Shown here: positions 1-8,146 of the stretch, one piece after another
How positions within the stretch are numbered: position 1 is the stretch's first letter
How the letters are laid out: each line of letters starts with the position of its first letter
From: Methylobacter sp.
GTDB taxonomy: Bacteria > Pseudomonadota > Gammaproteobacteria > Methylococcales > Methylomonadaceae
DNA length: 48,942 nucleotides
Direction: 5' to 3'
Assembly (NCBI GenBank): GCA_004299305.1
Contig: SCPZ01000136.1
Coordinates: forward strand, 1-48,942
The notes under the pieces: model-generated
Database searches by the model: none
The model's input: the letters and a program-made list of their open reading frames with translations, nothing else
Told to the model about the DNA's origin: nothing
Made by a program: the position numbers and the translations under genes

Positions 1-1
1 G

Positions 2-313
2 CAGCATCCCACCGGATTGACCGCCAACATTACCAAAGCAAACTTGGCGGTAACCGGCCTTAGCGCTTTCAGCAAGGCGTATGACGGCAACACTGTCGCT
101 AAACTGGGCGGCGCGGCTAAGATCAGCCCGCTACTGGGCGATATAGTCACATTAGGTGGAAGCGCTCACGGGATGTTCGCTAATCCGTGGTACGGCACGA
201 ATAAAGCCGTCACCGTTTACGGCAACACTATCAGCGGCATTGATGCCCCCAACTACAGACTGGTGCAGCAGACCGGCTTGACCGCCAACATCATAAAACC
301 GAAACGGCCTTAA
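2..313 (+). CDS. C-terminal end of a large YDG-domain repeat protein (partial)
   Basis: The reading frame is open from the left edge and ends at a TAA at 311-313, so only the last ~103 residues are present. The visible part holds a phrase with a YDG core (KAYDGNTVA) and a repeated phrase: HPTGLTANITKA at the start and QQTGLTANIIKP near the end, about 80 residues apart. This spacing and wording are typical of YDG/MBG repeats at the C-terminal end of very long filamentous-haemagglutinin-like secreted adhesins. Such proteins are usually exported by a two-partner (TpsA/TpsB) system, but neither partner is visible here. No start codon should be assigned inside the window; the TTG at 17 is internal. 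The family call is fairly sure and the function (adhesion) is inferred. Confidence 0.7.
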   Translation, partial: QHPTGLTANITKANLAVTGLSAFSKAYDGNTVAKLGGAAKISPLLGDIVTLGGSAHGMFANPWYGTNKAVTVYGNTISGIDAPNYRLVQQTGLTANIIKPKRP

Positions 314-328
314 AACGGCTTACCGTTT

Positions 329-804
329 AGGAATGAGCATGAAATAATTTGAACAACTCGCGTTGTAAGTTTACAGCGGGAGTGCAAGCTTTGCTTGCGC
401 TTGCAGGCGAAGCCTGCACTCCGGATTTTGGCAACGTGTTCAAGTTATTTCGTACGCATTCCTAAGTTTATTTGTAACTATTCAGCGTATGCTAAAAATG
501 ATTAATGGAACACGGATGACACTGATTAAACGGATAATCACTGATTTAAGGAATGAGCATGAAATAACTTAGGCATTTTATTCTCCTCTCCCCAGCCCTC
601 TCGGTAACTGCTCCTGCGTTACTCTACCTCCTGCATCCGTGCAGTCGTCCAGCAGGAGAGGGAGCTAGTTGTCGAAGTTATTTCGTGCGCATTCCTAAAA
701 GCACAGAATATTTTAAAAAATCCGTGTAAATCCGTCCTATCCGTGTCATCCGTGTTCCATTTCTTATTTTCGCTGAATAGTTACGTTTATTTCATGCTCA
801 TTCC
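329..804. repeat. Nest of inverted-repeat elements between the YDG gene and ppa
   Basis: No gene is seen here. Three sets of inverted repeats are stacked. (1) A 135-bp element, 329-463, has ends AGGAATGAGCATGAAATAA and TTATTTCGTACGCATTCCT and encloses a long hairpin at 379-422. (2) A ~310-bp element, about 474-783, has ends GTAACTATTCAGCG and CGCTGAATAGTTAC, with inner arms related to ATCCGTGTCATCCGTG. (3) Inside it lies a second copy of family 1, at 549-696. A further half end, perfectly complementary to the first (18 of 18), lies at 787-804. The arrangement looks like non-autonomous elements that inserted into one another. No transposase is present. Confidence 0.75.
379..422. repeat. GGAGTGCAAGC hairpin (REP-like)
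   Basis: The arms GGAGTGCAAGCTTTGCTTGC and GCAGGCGAAGCCTGCACTCC can pair over about 20 bases, and each arm is itself partly self-complementary. Related hairpins occur at 7992-8035, 23784-23849 and 31604-31647, always outside genes. The family is therefore dispersed and is carried inside larger inverted-repeat elements. Confidence 0.8.
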
Positions 805-883
805 CAAGCCTTGTTTTAAAGACTTGGAAACCACAACGCCGACTTTGTCTACATGGATGTAGGCGCAAATATCTGCCTATGCG

Positions 884-1498
884 TCATTCGGCAATAAAAC
901 GGCTCTGATAATCTTCCATGGCTCGTCTAATCACTTCATGCGCTTCTTCGCGTCCATAAACATTGGTTATTTCGCAGGAATTTTTTTCGCTAGGCAGGTG
1001 TTTATAAGTCAGGAAATAATGTTTTAGGCGGTTGATATAAGATTCTGGGCAATCCGATACATCACTCCACTGCCGATAAAATTCGTCGCCTTTCATGACC
1101 GCAATAATTTTGTCATCGGCTTCACCGCCATCCAGTAAACGAAAACCGCCGATGGGTATCGCCTGTAAAAGAATATCGCCATGCGTCACATTACGCTCGC
1201 TCAAGACGCAAATATCCAGAGGATCGCCATCGCCTTTGGCAACCGGCTTGCCGGATTTTAACGCGGCAAATTCGGCAACCTTATCCGCGCAATAAGTTTG
1301 CGGAATAAATCCGTAAAGGGTAGGAACGGTATTGGAAAACTTTTGCGGCCGGTCGATTTTAAGATAGCCGGTCTCTTTATCGATTTCATATTTAACGGTG
1401 TCCGACGGGACAATTTCGATAAAAGCCGTAACGATGTCAGGTGTATGGTCGCCAGGACTGATGCCGTGCCAGGGATGCGCTTTGTATTGTATATTCAT
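884..1498 (-). CDS. ppa: Inorganic pyrophosphatase (family I)
   Basis: This soluble cytoplasmic enzyme hydrolyses pyrophosphate to two phosphates, which pulls biosynthetic reactions forward. The 204-residue protein carries the family I signature KGDGDPLDICVL, whose acidic residues bind Mg2+, in the middle of the chain. It also has the family's N-terminal IEIVPSDTVKYEIDKETG region. The length is slightly above E. coli Ppa (176 residues), with extra residues at the N terminus (YKAHPWHGISPGDHTPDIVTA). The start is an ATG read at 1498. It stands about 60 bases downstream of thyA on the same strand and may be cotranscribed with it. The identification is firm. Confidence 0.95.
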   Translation of the reverse strand: MNIQYKAHPWHGISPGDHTPDIVTAFIEIVPSDTVKYEIDKETGYLKIDRPQKFSNTVPTLYGFIPQTYCADKVAEFAALKSGKPVAKGDGDPLDICVLSERNVTHGDILLQAIPIGGFRLLDGGEADDKIIAVMKGDEFYRQWSDVSDCPESYINRLKHYFLTYKHLPSEKNSCEITNVYGREEAHEVIRRAMEDYQSRFIAE

Positions 1499-1561
1499 GT
1501 TTAATGGTTGTTTTTTGCTTAAAAAATGGGAAGCGCCTTTCCTGTTTTGATAACGAAAGCG

Positions 1562-2395
1562 TTAAACAGAAATCGGCGCCTTGATATGTTCATGGGCCTG
1601 ATAATCGACGACTTCAAAATCTTCATATTGATAATCGAATATCGATTCCGGCCTGCGTTTTATTTTTAACGTCGGCAGCGGGTATGGCTTACGGCTCAAC
1701 TGTAAATTAGCCTGCTGCTGATGATTCAGGTAAAGATGGACGTCGCCGCCGGTCCAGATAAAATCACCGACGTCCAAGTCGCACTGCTGGGCGACCATGT
1801 GGGTCAATAAGGCATAACTGGCGATGTTGAACGGCAATCCTAAAAACGTGTCGCAGCTGCGTTGATAGAGCTGGCAAGACAGCTTGCCGTCGGCCACATA
1901 AAACTGGAAAAACGCATGGCAGGGCGCTAAAGCCATTTTACCCAGCGCGACGTTCTGTTGCGGACTGATGCTTTCATCCGGCAAATCAGCGACATTCCAG
2001 GCGGAAACGATAATCCGGCGGCTGTTGGGCGTTGTTTGAAGTTGCTCGATGACTTGCTGGATCTGGTCGATATGCCGACCGTCAGGTGTCGGCCATGAAC
2101 GCCATTGATGACCGTACACGGGGCCTAACTCGCCGTTTTGATCGGCCCATTCATTCCAGATATTGACATTATGCTGATGCAAAAACCCCAGGTTGGTCTC
2201 GCCTTTTAAAAACCAAATTAGCTCATAAATAATTGATTTTAAGTGAATTTTCTTTGTGCTAACTAATGGAAAACCTTCCGCCAACGGAAATCGCATTTGG
2301 TGGCCGAATATGGACAAAGTGCCGCTACCGGTCCTGTCGCCTTTTTGCCGGCCTTCGGCCAGGATTTTATCGAATAATTCTAAATATTGCTTCAT
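1562..2395 (-). CDS. thyA: Thymidylate synthase
   Basis: The enzyme converts dUMP to dTMP using methylene-tetrahydrofolate, the committed step of dTTP synthesis. The 277-residue protein holds the catalytic cysteine in [11 protein letters not shown] (Cys159). It also has the nucleotide-binding stretch [19 protein letters not shown] and the folate-side C terminus ending in KAPISV. E. coli ThyA is 264 residues. The extra ~13 residues (about 140-152, rich in P, Q and E) precede the active-site strand, a place where ThyA families differ in loop length. The start is an ATG read at 2395. The upstream region contains a palindromic repeat at 2429-2508. The identification is firm. Confidence 0.97.
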   Translation of the reverse strand: MKQYLELFDKILAEGRQKGDRTGSGTLSIFGHQMRFPLAEGFPLVSTKKIHLKSIIYELIWFLKGETNLGFLHQHNVNIWNEWADQNGELGPVYGHQWRSWPTPDGRHIDQIQQVIEQLQTTPNSRRIIVSAWNVADLPDESISPQQNVALGKMALAPCHAFFQFYVADGKLSCQLYQRSCDTFLGLPFNIASYALLTHMVAQQCDLDVGDFIWTGGDVHLYLNHQQQANLQLSRKPYPLPTLKIKRRPESIFDYQYEDFEVVDYQAHEHIKAPISV

Positions 2396-2428
2396 GCTGT
2401 TTTTTCATGGCCCTATCGATGTTTTTGG

Positions 2429-2508
2429 CTTCCAAATTTAAAGCGGGACGATTTTACAGATAACATCCCTTGAAGGGATGTTATCTGTCCCGGCTTAAGT
2501 TGGTAGAC
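2429..2508. repeat. 80-bp dispersed palindromic element, copy 1
   Basis: The core at 2456-2488 is a 33-base palindrome with 16-base perfect arms (ACAGATAACATCCCTT and its complement) around one central base. The flanks are also roughly complementary (CCAAATTTAAAGCGGGAC against GTCCCGGCTTAAGTTGG). The whole ~80-bp unit recurs in inverted orientation at 28648-28727. It lies just upstream of thyA. Confidence 0.8.
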
Positions 2509-2621
2509 ATGTTTTTTAACAGAAATTTACGCGTATTGCCGGTTTTATAGAGTTATAAAATTTCGACCTGTACGATTTTTCATAATAATCAATTTTTTAC
2601 AAAAAATAAGCAAACCGTGGA

Positions 2622-2778
2622 GTAACTACTCACCCCCTTTTTTTAACAGCAACGTCGATTCTTACTGTCCAAAGCCAGCTTTGGACTCCAGAAAAATAGT
2701 TCAAAGCTGGCTTTGCCTACATGGATGTAGGTAAGGAGCGTGAGCAGGAGCCAGCATTAGCATAGGGTGAGTAGTGAT
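2622..2778. mobile_element. 157-bp miniature inverted-repeat element with an 8-bp target duplication
   Basis: The ends read GTAACTACTCACCC at 2622-2635 and GGGTGAGTAGTGAT at 2765-2778; they pair at 12 of 14 positions. The element is flanked by a perfect 8-bp direct repeat, ACCGTGGA, at 2614-2621 and 2779-2786. An 8-bp duplication with inverted ends is the mark of transposition. Inside is a small hairpin (GTCCAAAGCCAGCTTTGGAC, around 2668) and no coding capacity. The right-hand duplication abuts the stop codon of the neighbouring glycosyltransferase. The transposase family that moved it cannot be named. Confidence 0.7.
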
Positions 2779-2786
2779 ACCGTGGA

Positions 2787-3779
2787 TTAATATTTATTCG
2801 CTAACCAGAATCTTTTATCCAAAATATGCCAAATAGTCATGATAGAGGCCTTGCGAGCAGATTGGATTTTAAGCCGCTTGCGCCACATTTTCGGCACACC
2901 TTTAATGGCATCCCATTTGGCGGTTAATATCAGCTTACCTTGCCCATGCATGGAAAAATAGATAATGCTTACAATGTTTAAAAGTATATGAATTGGGAGC
3001 AGCATCCAAAACAAAATTCCCGGCATATTTTTTATAAATGTCCAAACTAAATTTCGATGTCCATGATATACGGAGAAATGGCTATGCCGTCCCCCTGTTG
3101 TGCCTGAGCCAACATGATGCGCCACGGACTGAGGCACATAAAGACAACGATAGCCCGCCAGCCGTAAACGAAAACCGAGATCTACATCTTCCACATAACA
3201 GAAGTAGTCTTCGTCAAAGCCTCCTATCTTGCATAAGGCACTGCGCCGATAAAGGGCTGCTGCTGCACAGGGCGAAAACACCTCCCTGTTGCTATCCGCC
3301 TGCCGCATGACTGATGCGCCTCGTCCTAAGCGCCATACCCTGCCACTCAGATGATAAGCATCACCCTCGCCATCTAACAGGGAAGTATCTCCCGCGTTTA
3401 GTAGCTTGCTGGCAAAAAAATCGAATGCAGGATTACGCTGTGCGGCGGCTATTAGCTCTTCTAGCCAATGAGGCTCTGCAAATGCATCGGGATTGATAAG
3501 CGCAATCCATTCCGATTCATCCGAGGCTTCTTCAATGGCTAAATTGTTCCCTCGCGCGAATCCGGTATTCTGAGCAAGTGCGATTAATCGCACAAAAGAA
3601 AATCGTTGCACAATATCAACCGATCCATCGGAACTATCGTTGTCCAGCAAAATGATTTCATACGGTTTCAGTGTCTGGGCCATTAGTGCAGACAGACATT
3701 GGTTAAGAAACTCCGCCCCATTCCAATTGACGATGATCACGGAAACATTAGGCCATTTTTTCTGTTGCAAATCGTCCAT
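2787..3779 (-). CDS. Glycosyltransferase family 2
   Basis: This protein probably adds one sugar to a growing surface polysaccharide on the cytoplasmic face of the membrane. The 330-residue sequence opens with a GT-A nucleotide-binding fold (VSVIIVNWNGAEFL, then EIILLDNDSSDGS). It has the acidic metal-binding region and an EDVDLGFRLRLAGY motif near residue 195, typical of rhamnosyl- or GlcNAc-transferase-like GT2 members. A hydrophobic segment around residues 245-270 may anchor it to the membrane. It is the last gene of the leftward polysaccharide cluster; its 3' neighbour is the 157-bp element. The sugar and acceptor cannot be read from sequence. Confidence 0.88.
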   Translation of the reverse strand: MDDLQQKKWPNVSVIIVNWNGAEFLNQCLSALMAQTLKPYEIILLDNDSSDGSVDIVQRFSFVRLIALAQNTGFARGNNLAIEEASDESEWIALINPDAFAEPHWLEELIAAAQRNPAFDFFASKLLNAGDTSLLDGEGDAYHLSGRVWRLGRGASVMRQADSNREVFSPCAAAALYRRSALCKIGGFDEDYFCYVEDVDLGFRLRLAGYRCLYVPQSVAHHVGSGTTGGRHSHFSVYHGHRNLVWTFIKNMPGILFWMLLPIHILLNIVSIIYFSMHGQGKLILTAKWDAIKGVPKMWRKRLKIQSARKASIMTIWHILDKRFWLANKY

Positions 3780-3816
3780 TTATCCCACTTTTAGCTCGGA
3801 TAAGACACCCCAAATA

Positions 3817-5166
3817 TTATTCACGTTTTCCCCAAATTCTCAGTATTTCATCCACATAAAGAGCCGTTGATTTCGGCTGCTGAGCGTGAGCGCTGAGTTG
3901 CCCTGTCAAACCGGGCTCATCAATGAGTCGCAATAGCTGCTTTGCTAATGCTTTCCGATTGCCCGCCTCAAACAGTAGGCCATTTACCTCATCTCGAATG
4001 ACCTCGGAAATACCGGGAAAATCTGAAGCAATTACCGGACAATACTCAGCTTGAGCCGAATAAACGACCAGCGGAGTATTTTCATACCATAGGGAGGGAA
4101 CTACCAGCACATCGAGGTCGGCTAGAACCTCGCCAATTTTAGAATTATGGAAGGTTCCGCAAAACTCAATGGCATTTTGCTGGGTGCTGGCGAGTTGCTG
4201 CAATTTGTTTGAATATTCAGGAAAATCTTCCGTGTTGCCATATATTTTTAAAATCGCTCGACCGAATGGCAGCGCTTTAAAAGCGTCTATGAGTATATGA
4301 CAGCCCTTATGCGGTGCGAGAGTGCCGATGTATCCGATCCTAAAGGGTTGACGGCATGACTGGCGCGGGGCGGTCGCTACATTCCTATCCACATTAATCC
4401 CGAAGGCGGACTGAGTAATCAGCTGAGGAGAAATCCCATGCTGAACCAGCTTTTCAGTCATAAATCGGTTCGGCGCAACGATTCCGTTTAATTGATTTAA
4501 CCGTGCAATGTTTATTTGTAGACGAGAACTGAGCGCCTGCACTTCTACCCGATGCGGGTATAGCGGCATGAGCTCCGCTTGAGTGAGCCGCGCTAACAGG
4601 GCTGCTAATGAGCTTGGAAGCCATTTAGCAAGGCTGCCGGTCAGCCCTTTTTGTGTAGTCTCAGCAAAGTGCTTTACACAGTTTCCCGCATAAGCACTCG
4701 GTCCCTGGCATAAGCGACCATTACACAATACCAGCTGCCCGGTGGGACAAATAGCCCAAAAATCTGTGGGGGTCATAAAGGCAGGGATTCTCGCGCGTAC
4801 AGCCAACTCGATCAAGCCGGTACCCAAACGGTTTAGATGAAAAAAGTGAACTACCTCCGGCTTAAATATTGCCAAGACTTGCTCGAAATACTTAGCGGCA
4901 AGACGATTATCGTAACTTAATTCCACCATGGAAGTTTGCCCGGACATCGGGGTATAAGCATGATGAAATCGGTAAACGTGAATACCTTCGTACTCATATT
5001 CGTCGAACCGATCTTCTTCTTTTGTTTCCCGATCGGATGGATGGCCGGTTAAAACATGCACCTGATGACCGCGTGCTGTGAGTTCGCGGGCAACGGAAAG
5101 GGTTAAAACCTCAGTACCCGCTCCGTAGTCAGGAAAGAATTGATGGACGGTTAGCAAAATTTTCAT
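3817..5166 (-). CDS. Glycosyltransferase family 4 (GT-B)
   Basis: This is a nucleotide-sugar-dependent glycosyltransferase of the polysaccharide cluster. The N-terminal acceptor half begins MKILLTVHQFFPDYGAGTE, a phrase typical of GT4 enzymes. The C-terminal half has RIGYIGTLAPHKGCHILIDAF and a later VVPSLWYENTPLVVYSAQA stretch with the E that binds the donor nucleotide. I choose the ATG at 5166 (449 residues). An upstream start at 5199 would only add 11 residues before this conserved opening. A cysteine-rich segment (CPTGQLVLCNGRLCQG) at about residues 130-150 resembles the cysteine cluster of a GT4 subgroup. Donor and linkage are unknown. Confidence 0.88.
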   Translation of the reverse strand: MKILLTVHQFFPDYGAGTEVLTLSVARELTARGHQVHVLTGHPSDRETKEEDRFDEYEYEGIHVYRFHHAYTPMSGQTSMVELSYDNRLAAKYFEQVLAIFKPEVVHFFHLNRLGTGLIELAVRARIPAFMTPTDFWAICPTGQLVLCNGRLCQGPSAYAGNCVKHFAETTQKGLTGSLAKWLPSSLAALLARLTQAELMPLYPHRVEVQALSSRLQINIARLNQLNGIVAPNRFMTEKLVQHGISPQLITQSAFGINVDRNVATAPRQSCRQPFRIGYIGTLAPHKGCHILIDAFKALPFGRAILKIYGNTEDFPEYSNKLQQLASTQQNAIEFCGTFHNSKIGEVLADLDVLVVPSLWYENTPLVVYSAQAEYCPVIASDFPGISEVIRDEVNGLLFEAGNRKALAKQLLRLIDEPGLTGQLSAHAQQPKSTALYVDEILRIWGKRE

Positions 5167-5252
5167 GCCCAACTCAATGATTGAAGTGCATCCTAGCACT
5201 GTTTAACTTGCTGATAAGGTTTCCTCGGGCTTTTGTCTTCATGATCTATTGC

Positions 5253-6935
5253 TCAAAGAACATTAGCCCCTAAGCGGTCTAAATTGATAAGTAATCGATG
5301 ATTACCCCAATCCCGATCACCTTTATCAACCGGCAATAGTTGCTTAGGCTGGTTATGCGGATACAAAGCGATTGCCAATTTACTATCCCCGCTCTGCAAT
5401 TTGTCTGCCGATATTAAAATTGAGTCTTTCCAAATTGTTCCTTGTTTTGGCGTCATTTTGCTCATGGGCTGTTTATAGTCAGCTTGGGCAAGGATATTTC
5501 CATTTGCATCTGTAATATGGATAGCATTGGTATAAATCAATTCTTGCTCAACAAGGCTTTCCCATGCGAGGTCAATACATAATCCCTCACCTTGATGCAC
5601 AATTTTTACTCCACGCAATACGAACAAATTGCCAAAGCCCGTTCCCATAACTGAACGCAACTCTTTGGGGGTCATTACATCGGCATCAGATGAACTGATA
5701 CGGTTGATATTTTCCAGGGAAAAATAGATCGGAGTAAGCAAACACGCCAGGACAATCGCTGCCGAAACAGTATTTCTATTTAAGTTGAAATGGGAATACC
5801 ATGATGCCCGCATTACCTGGGTTCCATGCATTTTTTTCTGCCCGTCTCCGAGTATAAAACGTCTTCCAGGCATTTCGATTAGCGCCCACATCAGGTACGA
5901 AGCCAGCAATGCAATGGCCCAAAAAATGGCTAACGAAAGTAAATTTGGCAACTGTGGAAAGGCAGTAATGTTGTCTTGATAGTATCGCAAAAAAATTTGG
6001 TGCAACAGGTAGAGCGAAAAGCTTATTTCGCCCAACAAAACCAACACCGGATGAGACAGCCAGACAGCGATCCGACCACGTCCCATGGCGATGACATAGA
6101 TTAACAAGCCAAAAATGAACATTGATCCGCTGCCATATAACCATGCCGTAACAGACAAACCTAGCCAAGTTGTACCCGCCCATTCCGCCAAGGGATTTGT
6201 AAAGTGCATGCATATGCCGGCAAGTAGAATTACACCGGTCTCGTACAGAAAAGCACGCGATTTACTCCATTGAACGTTGCCAACTTTTTTGCGCCAGTAG
6301 GACGCAACAAAAATTCCAAAAATAAACTCAAAAATTCGAGAGAACGGATGAATGTATAGCAATGCAAACCTGGTTATACCGTCGTTCATCGAACTGAAAC
6401 CTTTCGGCAAGTGTAATAAGTCCGATACCACCATCAATAAGACAAGCATGGCGCCCGAAGCCGATAACTTTACTTGCCAGGTAAGGTCCCATTTATAAAT
6501 AAGAAATGGAAAGGCTAGGTAAAAAAAGAATTCTGTTGAGATACTCCAGGAAGGGCTGTTATACGCAAAGAAATAGCGTGGAAGGGGAATCCAGGCATTG
6601 ATCATTAAAATGTTGGCTAATCCTGTTTTATTGTCCCAGCCTTGCGGCAACAACCAACATGTAAGAAAAAGACTGGCTAATAAGGCAGGCCATATTCGAG
6701 CGATGCGAGCGCGCCAAAAACGCCTTATCTCAGCCCAAGTTTCCAGCTTTGGATAGACGTAAGCTAAAATAAATCCCGAAAGAACAAAGAAGAAAGAAAC
6801 AGCATGATCCAAGTTAAAAAAACTATATGGCTTGCTGAGGCCAAACAAACCGCCGGAATGATAAATAACAATTATCGTTGCCGCAAAAAATCGTAGCGAG
6901 GTAAGCGCATCGAGACGTTGTTTAACTTGCATCAT
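5253..6935 (-). CDS. Acyltransferase 3 family membrane protein (OafA/YrhL-like)
   Basis: Members of this family move acetyl or other acyl groups across the inner membrane onto sugars such as O-antigen. The 560-residue protein starts with the family's LDALTSLRFFAATIIVIYHSGG motif, which contains the catalytic His in YHSGG. About ten hydrophobic segments follow up to residue ~370. The last ~180 residues are hydrophilic after one more membrane segment (about 392-410) and probably lie in the periplasm. OafA-like proteins often end in an SGNH hydrolase domain, but I do not see a clear GDS motif, so this tail is of unknown type. It lies between the sugar epimerase and GT4 genes, which fits O-polysaccharide acylation. 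Confidence 0.85.
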   Translation of the reverse strand: MMQVKQRLDALTSLRFFAATIIVIYHSGGLFGLSKPYSFFNLDHAVSFFFVLSGFILAYVYPKLETWAEIRRFWRARIARIWPALLASLFLTCWLLPQGWDNKTGLANILMINAWIPLPRYFFAYNSPSWSISTEFFFYLAFPFLIYKWDLTWQVKLSASGAMLVLLMVVSDLLHLPKGFSSMNDGITRFALLYIHPFSRIFEFIFGIFVASYWRKKVGNVQWSKSRAFLYETGVILLAGICMHFTNPLAEWAGTTWLGLSVTAWLYGSGSMFIFGLLIYVIAMGRGRIAVWLSHPVLVLLGEISFSLYLLHQIFLRYYQDNITAFPQLPNLLSLAIFWAIALLASYLMWALIEMPGRRFILGDGQKKMHGTQVMRASWYSHFNLNRNTVSAAIVLACLLTPIYFSLENINRISSSDADVMTPKELRSVMGTGFGNLFVLRGVKIVHQGEGLCIDLAWESLVEQELIYTNAIHITDANGNILAQADYKQPMSKMTPKQGTIWKDSILISADKLQSGDSKLAIALYPHNQPKQLLPVDKGDRDWGNHRLLINLDRLGANVL

Positions 6936-6944
6936 TTTCCTGAC

Positions 6945-7880
6945 TTAGTTGTGCGGATTCGATAGATAGCGAAAGGTGTACTCCAGGCCCTTCTCAAACG
7001 GCACCTGTGGCGACCAAGCAAGATGCTTTTGAGCATGAGTTATATCCAGCACATTGGCGGGAACATCAAAGGCGCGACCAGCCAAATAGGTACGGGCGAC
7101 GGCGCGATTCAGTAATACTTCAATCGCGGTCAAAATATCATTCAAACTTTTACCTTGTCCTGAGCCAATGTTAAATAATCGTTCTTTGCCGCCATCGAAC
7201 GCCGCCTTCATCAGTGCATCGACGACATCGGCAATGTAAATATAGTCACGCACGACCGATCCATCACCCCAAATCTCGATCGGCTGATTATGAATAGCGC
7301 GATTCATGAACACGGCAACCGCACCTTGTGCTGCATTGGCGCGCTGTCGTTCACCAAAAGGATTTGCCACGCGTAACACTGCGTAATCCAATCCATGCAA
7401 TATGTGGTACAAGTGCAGGTATTTTTCGATAGTAAGCTTGCCGATTCCATAAGAAGAAACCGGATCGGTCGGATGCTTCTCACAAATGGGAATAAACTGT
7501 GGAATACCATATACCGTACCACCTGAAGAAACGAATACGATCTTTTCTACACCGGCATGTCGTGCCGCATCCAACAACCTCAGCGTAGCAACAACGTTGC
7601 TTTCCACGTCATAAATAGGATCATCGTTAGATGACTTGGGCAATGTAGATGAAACAAGGTGAAACACCACGTGACATCCATCAACAGCCTGCTCAATATC
7701 CGCAGCAGAAACAAAATCCCCCTGTATCCATTCAATATGCTCTTGTTCGGTAAAAACACGGTAAGGCTGGATGCCCAGCCTATCGAATACCTTGACAAAG
7801 TGACCTTCGGACAGCAAAGCATCACACAAATGTGAGCCGATAAAGCCCGCCCCACCCAAAATTAAAAAACGTTTTTTCAT
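6945..7880 (-). CDS. NAD-dependent nucleotide-sugar epimerase/dehydratase (extended SDR)
   Basis: This is a cytoplasmic enzyme that likely supplies a nucleotide sugar for the cluster. The 311-residue protein starts MKKRFLILGGAGFIGSHLCDALL, the GxxGxxG Rossmann loop for NAD. It has the catalytic serine in VFVSSGGTVYG and the YxxxK pair in SSYGIGKLTIEKY. WGDGSVVRDYIYIADVVDAL is the classic late motif of UDP-glucose 4-epimerase-like (GalE/WbpP) members. I place the start at the ATG read at 7880; the longer frame to 7940 adds 20 residues of no homology. The exact substrate is uncertain, with UDP-hexose 4-epimerase the first guess. Confidence 0.88.
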   Translation of the reverse strand: MKKRFLILGGAGFIGSHLCDALLSEGHFVKVFDRLGIQPYRVFTEQEHIEWIQGDFVSAADIEQAVDGCHVVFHLVSSTLPKSSNDDPIYDVESNVVATLRLLDAARHAGVEKIVFVSSGGTVYGIPQFIPICEKHPTDPVSSYGIGKLTIEKYLHLYHILHGLDYAVLRVANPFGERQRANAAQGAVAVFMNRAIHNQPIEIWGDGSVVRDYIYIADVVDALMKAAFDGGKERLFNIGSGQGKSLNDILTAIEVLLNRAVARTYLAGRAFDVPANVLDITHAQKHLAWSPQVPFEKGLEYTFRYLSNPHN

Positions 7881-7945
7881 TACTGACCCATAGTAATAGT
7901 TTTTCTGAAACAAAGGGTTGGTGCCATGCTGATTACCCACCCGTC

Positions 7946-8104
7946 AAAATTACAGCAATTTCAAATTCAGTTAGCTACTAAAGGCGTTGCTGGAGTGCAA
8001 GCTTTGCTTGCCAGCGCAGGCGAAGCCTGCACTCCAGCGACTCTGACAACGACATAGCCTTTTAATTGTGTAACTCATTTAAATTAAAACCGTTGTAAGT
8101 TGAC
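7946..8104. repeat. Dispersed inverted-repeat element with hairpin, copy 1
   Basis: This gap inside the polysaccharide cluster holds a repeat that also occurs, inverted, at 23717-23918. The shared parts include CAAATTCAGTTA, CGACATAG and TTTAAATT, and a central hairpin at 7992-8035 (GGAGTGCAAGC ... GCCTGCACTCC). The outer ends are roughly complementary to each other (related to TTACAG-GTTTTCAAATT). No gene is present. It separates the epimerase from the methyltransferase-glycosyltransferase gene. Confidence 0.7.
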
Positions 8105-8146
8105 TGAATACGAGTGTCTTGGAGTAGCTTCTGAGAATTCAACAGT

